A stretch of 64,000 bases of DNA from Pseudomonas weihenstephanensis. GTDB taxonomy: Bacteria > Pseudomonadota > Gammaproteobacteria > Pseudomonadales > Pseudomonadaceae. The translations under genes and the position numbers were made by a program. The stretch is from the NCBI RefSeq assembly GCF_001043055.1, contig NZ_JYLF01000004.1, forward strand, positions 310,001 to 374,000, in the 5' to 3' direction. Shown piece by piece: positions 60,764 through 64,000 of the stretch. How positions within the stretch are numbered: position 1 is the first letter of the stretch; each line of letters starts with the position of its first letter. Below the pieces are notes generated by a model, which was not told the DNA's origin, did no database searches, and was given only the letters and a program-made list of their open reading frames with translations.

Positions 60764-62461
60764 TTAACCGTTGATCATCGGCAGGTTCAGGCCCTGTTCG
60801 TTGGCGCACTCGATGGCGATGTCGTAGCCCGCATCGGCATGGCGCATCACACCGGTAGCCGGGTCGTTGTGCAACACACGGGCGATACGTTCGGCCGCTT
60901 CGTCGGTGCCATCACAGACGATGACCATCCCCGAATGCTGCGAGAAGCCCATGCCCACTCCGCCACCGTGGTGCAAGGAGACCCAGGTCGCACCGCTCGC
61001 GGTGTTGAGCAAGGCGTTGAGCAAGGGCCAATCGGAGACTGCATCCGAACCGTCCTGCATGGCTTCGGTTTCGCGGTTGGGGCTGGCCACCGAGCCGGAG
61101 TCGAGGTGGTCGCGGCCAATCACGATCGGCGCTTTCAGTTCGCCGCTGCGCACCATTTCGTTGAAGGCCAGGCCCAACTTGGCGCGTTGGCCCAGGCCGA
61201 CCCAGCAAATACGCGCGGGTAAGCCCTGGAAGCTGATGCGCTCGCGGGCCATGTCCAGCCAGTTATGCAGGTGCGCATCATCGGCGATCAGTTCTTTGAC
61301 CTTGGCGTCGGTTTTGTAGATGTCCTCCGGGTCCCCCGAGAGCGCGACCCAGCGGAATGGACCTACGCCGCGGCAGAACAGGGGGCGGATATAAGCAGGT
61401 ACAAATCCAGGGAAGTCGAAGGCGTTTTCGACACCGACTTCTTTGGCCATCTGACGAATGTTGTTGCCGTAGTCGAAAGTCGGAATGCCTTGCTTCTGAA
61501 ACGCCAGCATCGCTTCGACATGTTCACCCATCGAGGCTTTAGCCGCTTTGACCACCGCTGCCGGATCGGTCACGGCACGGTCGCGGTATTGCTCCCAAGT
61601 CCAGCCTTTGGGCAGATAGCCATTGAGCGGATCGTGAGCGCTGGTCTGATCGGTGACCATGTCCGGGCGTACACCACGGCGCACCATTTCTGGCAGCAGT
61701 TCAGCAGCGTTCCCACACAGGGCAATAGAAATAGCTTTGCCTGCTGCGGTGTATTTCGCGATACGTGCCAGCGCGTCATCCAGATCAGTCGCTTGCTCAT
61801 CGACATAGCGCGTGGCCAGACGGAAATCGATGCGGCTTTGCTGGCACTCGATGTTCAGCGAGCACGCGCCTGCCAACGTAGCGGCCAACGGCTGCGCACC
61901 GCCCATGCCGCCCAAGCCGGCGGTGAGTACCCACTTGCCTTGGAGGCTGCCGTTGTAATGCTGACGACCGGCTTCAACGAAGGTTTCGTACGTTCCTTGC
62001 ACAATCCCCTGACTACCGATGTAAATCCAGCTACCAGCCGTCATCTGCCCGTACATGGCCAGACCCTTGGCGTCGAGTTCGTTGAAGTGCTCCCACGTAG
62101 CCCAATGCGGCACCAGGTTGGAGTTGGCAATCAGCACACGCGGTGCGTTGCTGTGGGTTTTGAACACGCCGACCGGTTTGCCGGATTGCACCAGCAGGGT
62201 TTCGTCGTCATTGAGGTGAGTCAGGCTTTCGACGATTTTGTCGTAGCACTCCCAGTTGCGCGCCGCACGCCCAATGCCGCCGTACACCACCAACTCGGTC
62301 GGGTTCTCGGCCACTTGCGGGTCGAGGTTGTTCATCAACATCCGCAACGGGGCTTCGGTCATCCAGCTTTTAGCCGTGAGTTGGGTGCCTCGGGCAGCGC
62401 GGATTTCACCGTCACGGTGGCGGGTGAACTCGGCAGGCGATTGGGGTGTAGTTGAAGTCAC
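60764..62461 (-). CDS. hutU: Urocanate hydratase
   Basis: This 565-residue NAD-dependent enzyme converts urocanate to imidazolonepropionate. [26 protein letters not shown] and [12 protein letters not shown] are strong family marks. The GTG at 62461 is chosen because GAGGAG lies seven bases upstream and gives [15 protein letters not shown]; an ATG at 62509 lies inside the HutC operator and would add 16 residues. It is the first gene of the hutU-H-T-I-G operon. Confidence 0.96.
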   Translation of the reverse strand: MTSTTPQSPAEFTRHRDGEIRAARGTQLTAKSWMTEAPLRMLMNNLDPQVAENPTELVVYGGIGRAARNWECYDKIVESLTHLNDDETLLVQSGKPVGVFKTHSNAPRVLIANSNLVPHWATWEHFNELDAKGLAMYGQMTAGSWIYIGSQGIVQGTYETFVEAGRQHYNGSLQGKWVLTAGLGGMGGAQPLAATLAGACSLNIECQQSRIDFRLATRYVDEQATDLDDALARIAKYTAAGKAISIALCGNAAELLPEMVRRGVRPDMVTDQTSAHDPLNGYLPKGWTWEQYRDRAVTDPAAVVKAAKASMGEHVEAMLAFQKQGIPTFDYGNNIRQMAKEVGVENAFDFPGFVPAYIRPLFCRGVGPFRWVALSGDPEDIYKTDAKVKELIADDAHLHNWLDMARERISFQGLPARICWVGLGQRAKLGLAFNEMVRSGELKAPIVIGRDHLDSGSVASPNRETEAMQDGSDAVSDWPLLNALLNTASGATWVSLHHGGGVGMGFSQHSGMVIVCDGTDEAAERIARVLHNDPATGVMRHADAGYDIAIECANEQGLNLPMING

Positions 62462-62495
62462 GGGTAACTCCTCAGCAATGGGCAGACGCATACTT

Positions 62496-62514
62496 ATGTA
62501 CTTGTACATACAAG
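62496..62514. promoter_or_regulatory. HutC-type operator upstream of hutU
   Basis: CTTGTACATACAAG (62501-62514) is the CTTGTATGTACAAG site known for HutC in pseudomonads, read on the other strand. An overlapping dyad ATGTACTTGTACAT spans 62496-62509. It lies 35-55 bp before the hutU GTG. HutC, encoded at the window end, should bind here and release on urocanate. Confidence 0.82.
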
Positions 62515-62682
62515 CATATGCAAGTAAGCGGCCAACGTGAGGATTCGCAGCATGAAACTCTTGGAGGCCCCGAAAATAGAGGGCTGAGCAACGGAGGGGG
62601 ATTGCACAGACAACGGAGGGGCAAGCGATGGGATGTTACGGAAACGGGTTTTTGCGCTGTTTTGGGGCGTTCGGTAACAAAT

Positions 62683-62750
62683 TGCGTAGGCGCTACCGAA
62701 GGCTGCGATTTTTTAGACGATCAAAAGCTCGCAGCCTTCGGCAACGCCAA
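62683..62750. repeat. REP-like inverted repeat between hutU and hutD
   Basis: CCGAAGGCTGCGA (62696-62708) and TCGCAGCCTTCGG (62729-62741) are perfect 13-bp arms extended outward by GGCG/CGCC. It shares the GGCTGCGA core with the repeats at 3331 and 34110. It lies behind the hutD stop at 62762. Confidence 0.7.
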
Positions 62751-62761
62751 CGCGGGGGATT

Positions 62762-63340
62762 TCAGGTGGGGCTTAATTCGATCACGCAGCAGCGGCCCGT
62801 CACGGTGATTTCCAGCAACGCACCGTCATTGCTCAGTCGCAGGCAATCGTAACGGCCCAGGTGTTGGTGCTGAGTGTTACCGATACCCACGTGCACTTGC
62901 TCGCTGGCGCTGAACACCAGCACCGTGTGCGCCGCGCTGAAAAAACGCTGCGGTGTAACACTATCCAGCCATTGCAGGCGCGCGCTGTAACGGTTGGGGG
63001 CATAGATCAAATTGAAGTCGCGGATCGGGCCATCTATTAACGTGCAGCTCACCGCACTTTCACCCCTAAAGGCGAAGGCATCGAACGGTAACAAGGCACG
63101 CGTGTGTAGCCCGTCCACTTGCAGGTTCATGCCTGCGCCTTGCAGCACGCTAATGATTCGCTGATAGCCTTCAAAGCGCGAAAACCCGCCCGACTCGCCA
63201 ATGTCGGCAATCGACAGGCGCCAGCCAAAACCCTCAAGACCTTCGCCTGCGTCACGGGTGATTTCTTCGGTGCTCCCGCCGCCGTTTTTCCACGGCATGC
63301 GCGGGTAATCAGCGGCGCGTAAGACAGTCAATTCGTTCAT
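62762..63340 (-). CDS. hutD: HutD family protein
   Basis: This 192-residue bicupin-like protein has PRMPWKNGGGSTEEITR near residue 13 and GWRLSIADIGESGGFSRF, which are HutD marks. HutD is proposed to limit hut expression; its exact activity is not settled. Its ATG overlaps the hutC stop by 4 bp, so hutC-hutD form a separate operon from hutU onward. Confidence 0.9.
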   Translation of the reverse strand: MNELTVLRAADYPRMPWKNGGGSTEEITRDAGEGLEGFGWRLSIADIGESGGFSRFEGYQRIISVLQGAGMNLQVDGLHTRALLPFDAFAFRGESAVSCTLIDGPIRDFNLIYAPNRYSARLQWLDSVTPQRFFSAAHTVLVFSASEQVHVGIGNTQHQHLGRYDCLRLSNDGALLEITVTGRCCVIELSPT

Positions 63341-64000
63341 TTACTGAAACGTCCTTCAAGGCGATGGCGGGAGCCGGGATGAATCAAACGGGCCACTGTG
63401 ACCGGCTGGCGCCCCGACCAGGTACGACGGCGAATCAGCAGGCAAGGCTCGCCCGGCTCAATTTGCAGCAACTTGCACTCTTTGGGGTCAGCCAGAATCG
63501 CCTCGACCACGTGCTCGCCTTCCGTCAACGGTGCGACTTGAGACAAGTAGGCGTAAGGCGTTTGCTGAGTGAAATCCTGCTTGAGGTAGTCCGGCGCCAC
63601 TTGCGCGTTGACGAAACGGTCCTCTATTTGCACGGCAATGCCGTTCTCGTAATGCACGATCAACGAATGGAAGACTTTTTGCCCTTCACGCATGTCCAGC
63701 ACCGCTGCACGTTCAGAGCCTGCCGCTTCTTCGCCCAGGCTGATGACTTTGCAACTGTGCTGATGGCCGCGGGCGGCGATCTCATCGGCGATGTTGTTGA
63801 CTTCAAACAGTGCGGATTGGGACTTGGGTTCGGCCACAAAGGTGCCCACACCTTGCATACGCACCAGCAGGCCGTCGGCGGTCATTTCACGCAGGGCGCG
63901 GTTGATGGTCATACGGCTGAAGCCCAATTGGCTGACCAGCTCACTCTCGGAAGGGACGCGGTGGTGCGGCGGCCAGTTACCACTCTTGATTTGCTGAGTG
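63337..64000 (-). CDS. hutC: HutC, GntR-family repressor of histidine utilisation (5' end outside window)
   Basis: About 221 residues are visible; the start lies beyond base 64000. The winged-helix part has SELVSQLGFSRMTINRALRE followed by GLLVRMQGVGTFVAEP. The UTRA effector domain follows (SLIVHYENGIAVQIEDRFVN to RLIHPGSRHRLEG), which binds urocanate in known HutC. It is followed by hutD, and its likely operator is upstream of hutU. Confidence 0.93.
   Translation of the reverse strand, partial: TQQIKSGNWPPHHRVPSESELVSQLGFSRMTINRALREMTADGLLVRMQGVGTFVAEPKSQSALFEVNNIADEIAARGHQHSCKVISLGEEAAGSERAAVLDMREGQKVFHSLIVHYENGIAVQIEDRFVNAQVAPDYLKQDFTQQTPYAYLSQVAPLTEGEHVVEAILADPKECKLLQIEPGEPCLLIRRRTWSGRQPVTVARLIHPGSRHRLEGRFSK

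Larger units (their letters stand above)
62462..62761. other. 300-bp regulatory gap between hutU and hutD
   Basis: No gene seen. It contains the hutU leader, the HutC operator (62496-62514) and the REP hairpin (62683-62750). A short direct repeat CAACGGAGGGG occurs twice near 62590 and 62615. The hutU promoter boxes are not clear. Confidence 0.5.

Overview
The window is a chromosomal segment of a Pseudomonas-like gammaproteobacterium. This rests on gene order known from that genus (ubiE-ubiJ-ubiB-hisI-hisE-tatABC-rsmE-chemoreceptor-ABC transporter-opgH-opgG-dtd-pip-hut; mrcA divergent from pilMNOPQ-aroK-aroB-damX-gltB-gltD-hemE), on high-GC codon use, on frequent GTG/TTG starts and on many REP-like intergenic hairpins. 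I saw no tRNA or rRNA gene, complete insertion sequence, prophage or CRISPR array. Most of it is core chromosome.

Layout. 1-3270 (+): the end of an aryl-polyene (APE) type lipid/pigment cluster (dehydratase cut by the window edge, ketoreductase, ketosynthase), then a lipoprotein and a secreted protein. 3378-5681: a LysR regulator divergent from an MFS exporter. 5748-20515 (-): hemE, gltD, gltB, a SPOR/AAA protein (damX), aroB, aroK and a reduced pilQPONM set resembling the short Hof/Com form. 20717-23143 (+): penicillin-binding protein 1A. 23182-23672 (-): a decayed class-3 lipase remnant. 23788-26322 (-): maeB, a secreted nuclease and rpmE. 26541-34031 (+): priA, argS, a SPOR protein, hslV, hslU and a DUF971 gene. 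34257-35895 (-): phasin phaF, an AT-rich orphan and a PHA-system protein; the PHA synthase/depolymerase genes usual here are absent. 36006-42044 (+): ubiE-ubiJ-ubiB, hisI-hisE, tatABC, rsmE. 42251-46301 (+): two tandem HBM-type chemoreceptors of identical length. 46478-49139 (-): an amino-acid ABC transporter. 49396-53665 (-): opgG-opgH for periplasmic glucans. 53896-55301 (-): pip-dtd. 55600-64000 (-): histidine utilisation (hutC, hutD, then hutU-hutH-hutT-hutI-hutG), with a HutC-type operator before hutU.

How the genes work together. hutH, hutU, hutI and hutG, with a HutF-type deiminase expected outside the window, would convert histidine to glutamate. HutT imports histidine and HutC represses. 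GltBD makes glutamate from 2-oxoglutarate and glutamine. The chemoreceptors sit beside the amino-acid ABC operon as in related species. tatABC shares the ubi/his stretch. mrcA, damX and the second SPOR gene serve the cell wall and division.

The most unusual points are the gutted PHA locus with orphan phaF; a terminator hairpin for rpmE that also encodes the signal peptide of the next gene; two copies of a three-hairpin repeat placed just after stop codons; the short PilM/PilQ; and the lipase pseudogene. I found no clear undescribed multi-gene system.
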